Assembly (NCBI RefSeq): GCF_947493425.1
Contig: NZ_CANLRP010000084.1
Coordinates: 1 to 36,863 of the forward strand
Direction: 5' to 3'
DNA length: 36,863 bases
DNA from: an uncultured Microscilla sp.
GTDB taxonomy: Bacteria; Bacteroidota; Bacteroidia; Cytophagales; Microscillaceae
The notes under the pieces were generated by a model. That model had not been told where the DNA came from and did no database searches. It saw only the letters and a program-made list of their open reading frames with translations. How positions within the stretch are numbered: the stretch's first letter is position 1; each line of letters opens with the position of its first letter. Below, in pieces: positions 1-8,639 of the stretch. The position numbers were made by a program, and so were the translations under genes.

Positions 1-2544
1 CTTACTATCAACAAGTTGCAAAAGAAAGGGACCTATAGCAAAGCTTATGTGATCAAAAAGGTGGTAGACAAAGCCTTTAAAAAGCCCACAAAATTGAAGG
101 GTATTTTCGCTACCTCCGAAAATACAGAAGTAGGGCGTTGGGCAAAAAGCAAAGGCTATGAGCCAGTAAAGATCAAAGGCGGGGTGAAGTTTACGAGGGC
201 ACCCGAAGCCTTCATTACCAAGGCAGGTACCGGCAATAAACAAACCTGGAAACTATACGCCAGTAAAGCCGACCAAGCACAAAAAAAGAAGCCTATTATT
301 GAGGCAGTGTATGTAACCGTCAAAGCGCAGGAAGACAAACAAGCCCTCAAAATTGTCTCCATCCAATCGCCTGGAAGTGACCAATTAACTAAAAAGAAAT
401 GGCTGACTGCTTTGTTTAAGGCAGTGGTAGAAAACAAAGCCTCAGAAGGCAAAGCAAGCCCTACGAAAAGAAGTGTGAGTGTGATTGTGGCAGAGGCAGC
501 AGCAGGCATCAAAATGAGTGATTTCAAGGCTCTAAAAGAGAAACCCCAAACCGAGATAGACAAGGCTGGACAAAAAACCCTGGTGGGCAATTGGGCGGCA
601 AACCTCCAACTGGCAGGTAAGTCTCAGGAATACAAGTATACCCTGGTGCGTAACAACAACGTACGTTTTGCCAAAACCGCTTGCTTTGTGGCAGGCACCA
701 AAGTATGGCTACATGACTACCGCCAGAAAAACATTGAAGACGTACTGCCCGAAGACACTGTAAGAGCTTTTGATGCGATTACCAAGCAAGAAGTGTTGGG
801 CAGAGTCACCCACACCATCATTAAACAATCCTCTACCCTGATTGGAGTATATACCATTGCCGATACCTTGTGGGTAACGCCCGAACATCCTTTTTACGTC
901 AACGGAAGGTGGGTGCCCGCAGGCGATCTCAAAAAAGGTGACCAATTGATTCTACTCAACCACCGTCAGCTCCTTGCCCACAAAACCCGCCACCTCCCCC
1001 GCTCTACCCAAGTACGCATTGATAACATTGTAGTAAAAGACACAGTGGCTACAGTCTATAACTTTACTGTAGCTAAGTACCATAATTATTATGTGGGCAA
1101 TGTGGGGGTGTTGGTGCATAATAATGAGTGTAGGGAGCCTTTTTATATTTTGACTGAGGCCTCAGATGGTCACAAAGAGGTTATGAAGGATTTTAATTCG
1201 CTTACTCAAGAGCTAAAATACGTTAAGATAGGTAAAGTAGCTGTGCAAAGTGATGTTATCAGCGCAACATCCAATAAGAAAAGGTGGATTACTAAAGGGG
1301 TTTTTTTACGAGAAAATGCAACACTAAAGCAGAAAGAGCAATTTAGTAAAGATCTTTTCAATGCATTATGTAAAGGCTTATTTGAAAAGAGTAAGAAATT
1401 AAGCCTTGCAGAACAGTTAGCACCTATACCAAGGTTGGAATCAGTGCTATCTACTGTCTATCGAGATTATTTAATAAATGAATCTAAAATATTTAGTTAT
1501 GAAAATAACTTTAGATGTTGGATGTTTCAAGTAATTCCTAAAGATTATTTGCAACATAAGGCGCTTGTCTATGCAGGTTATAAGGGTGAATCAAAGGATG
1601 TTTACCCTCTGAGGTATAGTGAACGTCGTGGTTTCAATAATAAAAAATACTATACATACATAAAAACAGAACTGGATAGAATAGACTATAAAATTAGGTA
1701 TTATTCAAAGCAGGGGGGAAGACCTTACCCCAAGCAACTTGTCCTTTGGGATATAAATGAGTTAATTGCTAAAGTTCAGAAGCATTTATTTGAAGTACAG
1801 GGAAAAAAATTGAATGATGGACATAAACGTTTTCTGTCTTTGAGTTTATACGATCTTGAGCAATGGGTAGTAAATGAGTATGATTCTCCTTGGGAAGTAT
1901 TAAACATAACACATGAAGAATGGCTACAAAATATTATTAACAGAGTGATTAAAAAACAAGGTCTAGCAGGACATTTTCAGAACTCATTGATGTTAGAACT
2001 TAAAGGAGAAACATTAGCTATTTTTAGTCATTTATTAATTACACATAAGGCAGAAGGCAATAGCTTTGAGAGTTTTGAAGCGTATTTGGAAAAAATAATT
2101 ACTAGTGCTTGGAAAGATGAATGGAAGAGTATTTTAAATTGGAAAACAAACCCAATCAAGGCAGCGAAAGGCTTCCAGTCACTTGTAAGGAAAGGAGCTT
2201 TGGGTAAGTATAATCAGATATACGATAAAATTATACAGCATAAAGGTACAAAAGGAGTACGAAAAATGACTAGTTCCTCTGTTGAGGCTTGGACTAATTG
2301 GATGATAAAGTTTAATAAAGTGAAGGGTTTGTTTCCTGACCATGGCGCAGAAGTGACAGTTGAGGATGATCTTGGTAGAAAAAAAGTATTAAAAGTAGAA
2401 AATGCTTTAATTAAAAGAACTAAGGAAGCTTGGCAATGGATGCATGTTGCTCAAAATGCCGAAGTGACAGGAAAGGGTTTGCTTGGCGTATTCCATCTAG
2501 TGGGAGAGGGAATGCAACAATTATATCACTTTATACTCCCCTGA
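1..2544 (+). CDS. Polymorphic toxin, 3' part: Hint domain plus C-terminal toxin tip
   Basis: The frame is open at the left edge, so the N-terminus is missing; a TTG at 16 is not a convincing start. Counting residues from that TTG, 1-222 are a lysine-rich region I do not recognise. Residues 223-370 form a Hint (intein-like) domain: it starts at C223 in TACFVAGTKVW, has a TPEHPFYV block, and ends VGVLVHNN at H368-N369-N370, the usual autoprocessing junction of polymorphic toxins. Residues 371-842 are the C-terminal tip, which I cannot place in a toxin family. Base use changes at the junction near 1125: upstream is richer in GC, the tip is AT-rich, as expected when tips are exchanged by recombination. 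In this family the large N-terminal part is exported and the tip is released to act on a neighbouring cell. The genes at 2622 and 3119 follow directly and are the likely immunity genes. The Hint call is firm; the toxin activity is unknown. Confidence 0.85.
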   Translation, partial: LTINKLQKKGTYSKAYVIKKVVDKAFKKPTKLKGIFATSENTEVGRWAKSKGYEPVKIKGGVKFTRAPEAFITKAGTGNKQTWKLYASKADQAQKKKPIIEAVYVTVKAQEDKQALKIVSIQSPGSDQLTKKKWLTALFKAVVENKASEGKASPTKRSVSVIVAEAAAGIKMSDFKALKEKPQTEIDKAGQKTLVGNWAANLQLAGKSQEYKYTLVRNNNVRFAKTACFVAGTKVWLHDYRQKNIEDVLPEDTVRAFDAITKQEVLGRVTHTIIKQSSTLIGVYTIADTLWVTPEHPFYVNGRWVPAGDLKKGDQLILLNHRQLLAHKTRHLPRSTQVRIDNIVVKDTVATVYNFTVAKYHNYYVGNVGVLVHNNECREPFYILTEASDGHKEVMKDFNSLTQELKYVKIGKVAVQSDVISATSNKKRWITKGVFLRENATLKQKEQFSKDLFNALCKGLFEKSKKLSLAEQLAPIPRLESVLSTVYRDYLINESKIFSYENNFRCWMFQVIPKDYLQHKALVYAGYKGESKDVYPLRYSERRGFNNKKYYTYIKTELDRIDYKIRYYSKQGGRPYPKQLVLWDINELIAKVQKHLFEVQGKKLNDGHKRFLSLSLYDLEQWVVNEYDSPWEVLNITHEEWLQNIINRVIKKQGLAGHFQNSLMLELKGETLAIFSHLLITHKAEGNSFESFEAYLEKIITSAWKDEWKSILNWKTNPIKAAKGFQSLVRKGALGKYNQIYDKIIQHKGTKGVRKMTSSSVEAWTNWMIKFNKVKGLFPDHGAEVTVEDDLGRKKVLKVENALIKRTKEAWQWMHVAQNAEVTGKGLLGVFHLVGEGMQQLYHFILP

Positions 2545-2621
2545 TGTTGGTTAAACACAGCAACATATTATTTATGGTATCTAAGTTAATATTTTAAAAA
2601 AACTTAAAATATTCTTATAAC

Positions 2622-3122
2622 ATGACAGACAAAAATATTTGGCTACAGAACTTTAAACACGAACTTGATAAAACAAGGGAAGAATATGTAAACACGGAAT
2701 GGGCAGATGCATTGTCTCTTGAAACGGCCGAACTTGTAGCAAAAAAATTGTTAAAACATTCAAAAAAATGTGCTGAGTGTGAGAAAATGCAAGATTTATT
2801 TTTGGAGTATATCATAGAATTAAGATATATAGAATTTGACTCATCTTTAAATAGATCTAAAAGTGAATTAAAAGCACTTAGGGCTAAAAAGAGGGACAAA
2901 GTTCATGATCATCTTAAAACTGTTCATCATTACAAGGGGACAATGGATAATAGAATCAGTCTTGTTTTCATAGCACTTTTTCTTACCATTGTTTTGCCAA
3001 TTGCCGATTCAGTGATTGCCTTTGGTTGGCACTGGCTGCTATCTTTCCCCACGATAACTATTGCTTGGTTGATTGGGTACACTCTAGATAAAAGAAATAT
3101 AAAAAAGGGCTGGGCTATATGA
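2622..3122 (+). CDS. Small membrane protein with H-x3-C-x2-C motif, candidate immunity protein
   Basis: This 166-residue protein lies 77 bp after the toxin gene and overlaps the next gene by 4 bp (ATGA), so the two are probably co-translated. Residues 1-105 are hydrophilic and helical; two hydrophobic segments follow (about 112-130 and 136-154) with a short basic tail. H46-S-K-K-C50-A-E-C53 matches the H-x3-C-x2-C zinc motif of anti-sigma factors (ZAS), and H13 lies 33 residues upstream, close to the spacing of the fourth ligand. Position behind a Hint toxin suggests immunity; the motif suggests instead, or as well, a membrane-anchored zinc protein. No Shine-Dalgarno is visible, normal for this phylum. 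I know no named family for it. Confidence 0.75.
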   Translation: MTDKNIWLQNFKHELDKTREEYVNTEWADALSLETAELVAKKLLKHSKKCAECEKMQDLFLEYIIELRYIEFDSSLNRSKSELKALRAKKRDKVHDHLKTVHHYKGTMDNRISLVFIALFLTIVLPIADSVIAFGWHWLLSFPTITIAWLIGYTLDKRNIKKGWAI

Positions 3123-3640
3123 CACAAAATGAAGACTGGGCAAAACATAACCGTCAAAGAAACCGAAAATGGCTTAAACATAACATTCGTCGCTTAAAAA
3201 AGATGTCTTCGGTAAAAAAAAGGCATTGGCTGGGTCTACGCCTTATTGAAACCACTCTTATTAATTCAATGCGAGCATTGGTGTTCGAGGCAGAAACAGA
3301 TGAGGTAGCTAATACTTATAAAACTAACTTTAATCGGTATTTTAAGTTAATGGAAGTTCCAGATTCTGAGTATGTAAGTAGGGCGGAGATTAGGCACTGG
3401 AACAAAAAATTGATTAACCCTGTAGTAGATTATCTTCATGACCAAAAAGACTATGTTTTTAGACATGCTTTTAAACGTTTTTATACAGTCCGTGGTGTTT
3501 GGATAGGGGTATTGTTGTGGGGGGTGGGTGTTGTTAAAATGTTTAACTTTCCTTGGCTCTGGTATTATTCTTTGTTTTTGGTGATTGTGGCTTTTTTGGT
3601 GGGTAGTTTGATGGATTTTATTAACGTGAAAAAGGTATAG
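3119..3640 (+). CDS. Small two-helix membrane protein, second candidate immunity protein
   Basis: This 173-residue protein starts inside the stop codon of the previous gene. The first 120 residues are strongly basic and helical, followed by two membrane segments at about 127-143 and 147-165. Its end (FLVGSLMDFINVKKV) resembles the end of the upstream neighbour (WLIGYTLDKRNIKKG), so the two may be diverged copies or share a membrane anchor. The ZAS-like cysteines of the neighbour are absent. It ends 29 bp from the convergent LRR gene. Function is inferred only from position; a duplicated immunity gene or a two-part membrane complex are both possible. Confidence 0.72.
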   Translation: MTQNEDWAKHNRQRNRKWLKHNIRRLKKMSSVKKRHWLGLRLIETTLINSMRALVFEAETDEVANTYKTNFNRYFKLMEVPDSEYVSRAEIRHWNKKLINPVVDYLHDQKDYVFRHAFKRFYTVRGVWIGVLLWGVGVVKMFNFPWLWYYSLFLVIVAFLVGSLMDFINVKKV

Positions 3641-3669
3641 TTAAGTGTATTGAATTGTAATGGTCCAAA

Positions 3670-4494
3670 CTATTTCAGCCAGTCCAAAGCTACCCTTTCC
3701 CCAAAGAAATCCATCAGCTTGGAAACTTCGTCTTGAGCCAAAGGGTTGTCGTACAAGTCGATAGATTCTAGGTTGGGTAAACCATAAAGCTCAATTGGAA
3801 TATGCCGTATATTGTTTTCAGATAGGGAAATCTTCTGTATGTTTTGAAGGTTCGATATATGAGAAGGAATTTCTCTTATATTGTTTTCATTTAGTATTAG
3901 TCGTTTTAATTTTTTTAATAGAAATACTTCTGGAAATATTGTCCTGATTCTTGGCTTCATGTTTTGCATGCTTAAATACTGTAAATTTTGCAGCTTGCTA
4001 AAGCTTTTAGGAAGGTTTTCAATGTAATTATCACTTATGGCGAAATTCTCCAGAAGCCCTAATTCCCCTATTTCCTCTGGTAAGGATGATATTTTATTTT
4101 TAGTTAAATCTAGAGATTTTAGACTTTTTAGTTCATTTATTTGTGGAGGGACCTCTTTTATTTGATTTCTGCCTAGGAATAAACCTTCAAGTTTTTTGAG
4201 TTTACCGATGTTTTTAGGTATCACACTTATATAGCCAAAATAGCAGCGTATTTCTGTTGCCTCTTTCCAATAGCTTTCAAACTCGACCAGTTCATACTCC
4301 AAGCAATATATGGGAAACACCCTAATGGCTGTTTCTTTTAGTTCTTGTGGTACACCTTTTTGGGAAAGTATTTCAAAGGCTTTTCGAATATTTTTCTCAT
4401 GTTCTATAGTATAGAAACCATCTTCAGGTGCTTTCCAAAGGCCTTGGACATAATCAAGTTCTTTCTTAGTATAACTCTTGCTAGACAAATCCAT
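3670..4494 (-). CDS. Leucine-rich-repeat protein (short paralog)
   Basis: Start chosen at the ATG giving MDLSSKSYTKKE (274 aa), because it matches the start of the LRR protein at 5964; an ATG 24 bp upstream (4518) would add eight residues. The first 90 residues are non-repetitive and helical, with a KNIRKAFEIL stretch similar to KNIKLAFQL in the paralog. About seven repeats of 23 residues follow, of the type LxxLxLxxNxIxxLPxxIxxL. The C-terminal cap (PLAQDE ... VALDWLK) resembles the cap of the paralog (PLMNKDEE ... ITFWSK). Such proteins are protein-binding scaffolds; no signal peptide or enzyme domain is seen, so it is probably cytoplasmic. It is transcribed away from the pseudo-protease gene at 4683. 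Confidence 0.88.
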   Translation of the reverse strand: MDLSSKSYTKKELDYVQGLWKAPEDGFYTIEHEKNIRKAFEILSQKGVPQELKETAIRVFPIYCLEYELVEFESYWKEATEIRCYFGYISVIPKNIGKLKKLEGLFLGRNQIKEVPPQINELKSLKSLDLTKNKISSLPEEIGELGLLENFAISDNYIENLPKSFSKLQNLQYLSMQNMKPRIRTIFPEVFLLKKLKRLILNENNIREIPSHISNLQNIQKISLSENNIRHIPIELYGLPNLESIDLYDNPLAQDEVSKLMDFFGERVALDWLK

Positions 4495-4682
4495 CGTTTT
4501 TATTTTCAAGATAAGCAAAATAACCTTGTATCGAAAATTGAGGTTATGGACAGGTCCTGAGTCTTTCTGTCCAACGAGCCTAAAATCTATAAATATTCAA
4601 AAAAGCTTTTCAAACCCATTGTCTATGATTTATTTTTTTAACAACTTGTTTACAAGTCACGCGAAAATTGAGAACCCAGCCA

Positions 4683-5918
4683 ATGAAAAAAGACTCGTTA
4701 AAAGTATTCTTGACTCTCTTTCCTCCTCTAACAGTGGTGGGTATATTCCTTATGCTTCTGTTGAGATGGAAAGGTAATGGAAGCAACAATGTTCTCTTTA
4801 CCACCAGCATAGTTATTTCTTTTTTGTTGTGGTTTGCCTTTATCCGTTGGGCACTCGTAGTCAGGGAAATTGGTAAAATGCTGTTTGCCAGAGTTTTTGG
4901 GGGTATGCCCCACCATGTTATTCTGGGAACAGGAAAAGGTTTGGGAGAGTATGAGTGGCTGGGGGTCAAGGTGGGAATCAATAGAAAGTTGACAGCTTCT
5001 GCTTCTAAAGCCTTTTTTACAAGCAAACCCTTTCTCAAGTTCAGGTATGCCATGTATCTTTCTGGAGGTTTTTTACTCAATGTTTTGCTTGTCATTGTAT
5101 CAGATCGAATTATCTATTATACCATAAGCCCCTCTATGACTAGTGCAACCCTTGCCTGGTGGGTATGGAAAACTTTTGCTTTTGCCAGTATCTATGTTTA
5201 TCTGTTGGATTTCGTTGCCTCAGTCAGACCAAACTACGGCGAAGATGGTTTTCCCAGTGACCAAGTAACCTTATTCAATCTTTGGACAACCCCTATAGAA
5301 CATCTTGTAGATGATTTCAATGAAATTTATTATCGTGATGCTCACGACTATTTCAAAAGAAAGAACTACTCTAAAGCCATTTGTTTGTACAAAAAATTGG
5401 TAAATGATGAAGACGAAACTAGAAGGTTCAACTCCATGTTTAACCTGGGTACTATTTTTTTAAGAGAAGCTAAATTTGAAAAGTCTATTAAAATGTATGA
5501 GAGCCTGGAGAAAATGATTTCTGTGGGAGATCAAGCGTTCTTATGGCATACGAGACTCGCGTGGAATTACTTGGGATTGGGAGAATCAAACCTTGCAGAG
5601 TACCATGCTCGTCAAGCTTTCCCATTGAAGCAAAATGGTGAAGGGATGAATACACTTAGGGGGGCTGTATTTATTGAAAGAGGAGAGTTAAATAAGGCTT
5701 ACCCTTTGCTTAAAGAGGCTGCTGATAATAGTTCTAACCTTGAAGACAGGCTCCTAGCAGCAATATTTCTTTACAGTTGTCTCAGCAGACAACAAAGCTG
5801 GCAAGAAGCAGAAAAATACAGACAATTCATAGAACATTATTTTGCCTACTTGTCTGTTGTCAATGCCTTTTTTTGGGAAAGGGTTCAAAAGAATGTCAGT
5901 TTGAGTAAAGAAGAATAA
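4683..5918 (+). CDS. Site-2-protease-like membrane protein lacking zinc histidines, with TPR C-terminus
   Basis: ATG at 4683 gives 411 residues; a TTG at 4668 is less likely. Membrane segments are at about 8-27, 36-60, 123-140 and 157-178. The second ends in VVREIGKMLFARVFGG, the position and pattern of the M50 (site-2 protease) motif HExxH-x2-LAARLFG, but both histidines are changed (R61-E-I-G-K65). Two other M50 landmarks can be aligned: SGGFLLNVLLVI for the AGPLxN segment, and RPNYGEDGFPSD (182-193) for the second metal-binding segment, where an Asp is kept. Residues from about 215 onward form TPR-like helical pairs (AICLYKKL, MFNLGTIFLREAKFEKSIKMYE and following). With the histidines gone it cannot bind zinc in the usual way, so a non-proteolytic scaffold or receptor is likely. 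It sits 45 bp before the LRR gene at 5964, probably in one operon. The M50 relationship is my motif reading. Confidence 0.75.
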   Translation: MKKDSLKVFLTLFPPLTVVGIFLMLLLRWKGNGSNNVLFTTSIVISFLLWFAFIRWALVVREIGKMLFARVFGGMPHHVILGTGKGLGEYEWLGVKVGINRKLTASASKAFFTSKPFLKFRYAMYLSGGFLLNVLLVIVSDRIIYYTISPSMTSATLAWWVWKTFAFASIYVYLLDFVASVRPNYGEDGFPSDQVTLFNLWTTPIEHLVDDFNEIYYRDAHDYFKRKNYSKAICLYKKLVNDEDETRRFNSMFNLGTIFLREAKFEKSIKMYESLEKMISVGDQAFLWHTRLAWNYLGLGESNLAEYHARQAFPLKQNGEGMNTLRGAVFIERGELNKAYPLLKEAADNSSNLEDRLLAAIFLYSCLSRQQSWQEAEKYRQFIEHYFAYLSVVNAFFWERVQKNVSLSKEE

Positions 5919-5963
5919 AGTGCTTTTACACAGCACATTTCCTGGATAAAACCTATCAACAAA

Positions 5964-7502
5964 ATGGACGGAGCATCTTCACAAGACACGAAAATATTAC
6001 AATTATTACGCAGCGATGACGAAAAGAACATAAAATTGGCATTTCAGCTTTGTTTGGCAACAACCTATGGGGAAGAGGTAGCGCAAGAGTTAAAAGAAAA
6101 CCAAGAATTAGTTTTTGAACTTTTGGAGCACAAACTGGAGCAGGAATATTGTCAGACTATCGATTCTTTGACTTATGAACTTAGAGAATTGACCTCATTG
6201 CCACCTGAAATAAAACAATTGATAAATTTGAGGCTTCTAAATTTGGACCATAACAAATTGCATCTTTTTCCACCAGAAATAGGCAAGCTAACAAGGTTAG
6301 AGAGATTAAGTGCTTGTCAAAACCTCTTGACCAAGCTTCCTCCAGAGGTTGGTCAATTAACAAAATTAGAATACTTGTACTTGAGCGATAACCAACTTAC
6401 CCTATTGTCGCCAGAAGTTACAAGGTTGAGGTTGCTCAAGGAATTAGATTTGTCAAGTAACCAGCTTGTCTCACTACCCTCAGGAATTGGTTGCTTAGAA
6501 TATCTCCAGAAGCTTTATTTGGGTAATAATAGGCTCACTGGTCTGCCTGTTGATATAGGGGGGCTGATGAACTTAGAAATTCTTGTCTTGGAAAACAACA
6601 GACTTGAAAGCCTCCCTGTTGAGGTTTGTGAGCTAAGAAATTTGACATATTTGGGTTTGGATGGGCTCCCACTTACTCAACTTCCTCCTGATATTGGTTA
6701 TTTGTTCAATCTGAAAGAACTGAGTATAAATGATAACTTTTTTACCCAAATTCCTCCTGATATCGGCTACTTGTCAAACTTAAAAGCTTTATATGCAAGG
6801 AACAGCCAACTAACCAAACTACCTTCTGATATTGGTAACCTAATGAACCTGAAAACATTGCAGCTAGATGGGAGTCAGCTCGCTGAACTTCCCCCCGAAA
6901 TTGGTAGCTTGGCAAACTTAGAAGTATTGGATTTAAGCGGAAATCAACTTTCCGAACTTCCTTCTGAAATTGGCAGATTAACAAATTTGAAGGTGTTAAA
7001 CCTGAGTGACAATAGGCTTACAAGCATTCCTTCTGAGATCGGTCAGATGAAAAATATAGAGTCGCTCATTCTAAGCAGTAACCAACTTAAGCAGTTGCCC
7101 CCAGAAATAGGTGAGTTGGCACATCTGGAAACCATCAATCTTAGCAATAATCATCTCAGGTATTTGCCCCTAGAAATAGGACAGTTGAAAAACTTGAGGA
7201 GGCTTCGTCTGGAACAAAACTACCTTACTTCATTACCACCTGAAATAAAGCAATTGGAAAGCCTGGAGGCTTTGGATTTGACCAATAATGAAATGACGGG
7301 CTTGCTCCCCGAAATTACGAAATTAGAAAGCCTTGTCGCATTATCTTTAGCAGGCAATCCTGTAACCCAATTTCCAACTGAAGTACTTCAGCTCTCAGGC
7401 TTGACAAACTTTTACCTTGACGATACCCCTCTGATGAACAAAGACGAAGAGAAAATTAAACAATTGTTGCCTGGAGTTACAATTACCTTTTGGTCAAAAT
7501 AG
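5964..7502 (+). CDS. Leucine-rich-repeat protein (long paralog)
   Basis: This 512-residue protein starts 45 bp after the pseudo-protease gene. Residues 1-75 are a helical N-terminal domain (LQLLRSDDEKNIKLAFQL) shared with the LRR protein at 3670. About 17-18 very regular 23-residue repeats follow, with consensus NLxxLxLxxNxLxxLPPEIGxL. Repeats 7-10 deviate at the asparagine position (for example DGLPL, NSQL, DGSQ), so the asparagine ladder is interrupted in the middle, which may mark a binding surface. It ends with the cap also seen in the shorter paralog. No signal peptide or membrane segment is present. The role is presumably protein-protein recognition together with the neighbour; the ligand is unknown. 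Confidence 0.92.
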   Translation: MDGASSQDTKILQLLRSDDEKNIKLAFQLCLATTYGEEVAQELKENQELVFELLEHKLEQEYCQTIDSLTYELRELTSLPPEIKQLINLRLLNLDHNKLHLFPPEIGKLTRLERLSACQNLLTKLPPEVGQLTKLEYLYLSDNQLTLLSPEVTRLRLLKELDLSSNQLVSLPSGIGCLEYLQKLYLGNNRLTGLPVDIGGLMNLEILVLENNRLESLPVEVCELRNLTYLGLDGLPLTQLPPDIGYLFNLKELSINDNFFTQIPPDIGYLSNLKALYARNSQLTKLPSDIGNLMNLKTLQLDGSQLAELPPEIGSLANLEVLDLSGNQLSELPSEIGRLTNLKVLNLSDNRLTSIPSEIGQMKNIESLILSSNQLKQLPPEIGELAHLETINLSNNHLRYLPLEIGQLKNLRRLRLEQNYLTSLPPEIKQLESLEALDLTNNEMTGLLPEITKLESLVALSLAGNPVTQFPTEVLQLSGLTNFYLDDTPLMNKDEEKIKQLLPGVTITFWSK

Positions 7503-7594
7503 AAAAATCAAATAAATTGTTTGTTTCAAAAAGTATCTTTTGGTTGCCGGCTATTTTTTATATTTGTTAAGTTATAGGATGATTACTCAAGAAT

Positions 7595-7626
7595 AAAGGC
7601 TACTCTAAAAAAATAAGGTAGCCTTT
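7595..7626 (+). terminator. Terminator-like hairpin after the LRR gene
   Basis: A perfect 9-bp inverted repeat, AAAGGCTAC (7595-7603) and GTAGCCTTT (7618-7626), with an A-rich 14-nt loop, lies 93 bp after the stop codon. The sequence after it is T-rich (agctttattg) but has no true T run, so this may be a weak terminator or an mRNA-end stabiliser. Confidence 0.5.
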
Positions 7627-7685
7627 AGCTTTATTGAAAGGGAGATAGTCTTACTCCAACGCCCACAACCTTCCACCCACCACCA

Positions 7686-7876
7686 ACCCGCTCAGGGGTA
7701 CCCTTTGGGTCTGAGCCTGTATTATATCACTTTAAGCGCAGCGCCAAAGTCTTCAAAAGCTATGCAGGGAGTGGAACCTGGTTTAATTGAACGGCAACGC
7801 CCTAAAATTTATCTGGTTGTTGGTGACCGTTCAATTAAATTAGGACGACCGTCAATGAGCCTAAAGCGAATGCATG
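7686..7876 (+). repeat. Structured 190-bp repeat, copy A
   Basis: First of three copies (others at 27087-27276 and 27534-27723). All run from ACCCGCTCAGGGG to GAATGCATG. Each can fold into four stems: GCTCAG/CTGAGC; ACTTT/AAAGT; TTAATTGAACGG/CCGTTCAATTAA, with CAAC/GTTG inside it; and TTAGG/CCTAA. Reading frames through it are chance products of the repeat. No transposase or direct target repeat was found at its ends. It could be a mobile non-coding element or a family of structured RNAs. Confidence 0.8.
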
Positions 7877-7939
7877 TCATATTAAAGGCACCACATTAGA
7901 TATTATAGAGCCAATAATATGCTCATAAAGCGACCTGGT

Positions 7940-8140
7940 CTAATAACTACTCTTCAAATATCCTTCAATATCTTCCATAGAATAGCCAGTATATTCAAGA
8001 AATTTAGAAATAGGAACCGGTATACCATCGGCGAGTCCATATTGAACCCTTATTTTTACTAAAAGCCTTCTGGAATGGCTTAAAGACTTACCCGTAATCT
8101 CTGATATTTCGGGTGGATAGATGCAGTTTTTTGTTTTCAT
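7940..8140 (-). CDS. Small HTH-like protein of a Bacteroidota family
   Basis: This 66-residue protein begins MKTKNCIYPPEISEITGKS, then SHSRRLLVKIR and a C-terminal part FLEYTGYSMEDIEGYL. I recall many Bacteroidota proteins of 60-75 residues beginning with a similar CIYPPEIxxITGxSxRHxQRLL pattern; they are annotated as hypothetical or excisionase-like and probably bind DNA through a small helix-turn-helix. It stands alone between the structured repeat and a 500-bp non-coding stretch. The coding call is fairly safe, the function is not. Confidence 0.65.
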   Translation of the reverse strand: MKTKNCIYPPEISEITGKSLSHSRRLLVKIRVQYGLADGIPVPISKFLEYTGYSMEDIEGYLKSSY

Positions 8141-8639
8141 ATTGGTTTAAGCTAGGAGTATTACCCGTGCTGAATCAGGCAAAATGAGCAAAATAAGCAA
8201 GGTGTGCATAGGCATATAACATTAGTTTTGGACTAGCGTAGAAAAAATAAAGATTCAAGTAGTCAAAACTAGTTATAGGCGGGAGAAGAAATTAAATTAT
8301 TAACAACCAATAAGTAGAGGAGATATAAGATTTATTTACCATCTCATTGATGGTCGTTTTTCATACAAAGTCAGATTTTATTTAGCAGGTGTAAAATGTG
8401 TTTATTGACCTGTACTTCCAAACGAAAACTAGATAAGCATAAAGTTACAAAATATTTAATAGAATTAAAAAAATGGCAAATGGCGACTCTTATGTGAGCA
8501 GTAGTCAAGCTCGGCTTGGCGAGTTTGAATAATAGTCTAAGAGCTTGACACTGTTTCTAAAATTAGCAATGAGCCATTTATTATATACTATAAGCCAACC
8601 TCTTTAAGCCAAGGGCAAGGTTTTAAAAACAATAATATT
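8141..8639. other. Non-coding stretch, about 500 bp
   Basis: No convincing gene. The region is AT-rich and has many stops in all frames. Between 8474 and 8530 there is an open run of only 18 codons after an ATG. A short string shared with 27495 (TGACACTGTTTCT, at about 8547) suggests fragments of dispersed repeats. It should also contain the promoters for the divergent genes at 8140 and 8640; I could not pick out a clear TTTG/TAnnTTTG pair. Confidence 0.5.

Noticed and set aside
7705..7899. 64-codon frame on the plus strand
   Set aside because: It is the structured 190-bp repeat read as protein; a similar frame at 27057-27305 has the same origin, and copy C does not conserve it.
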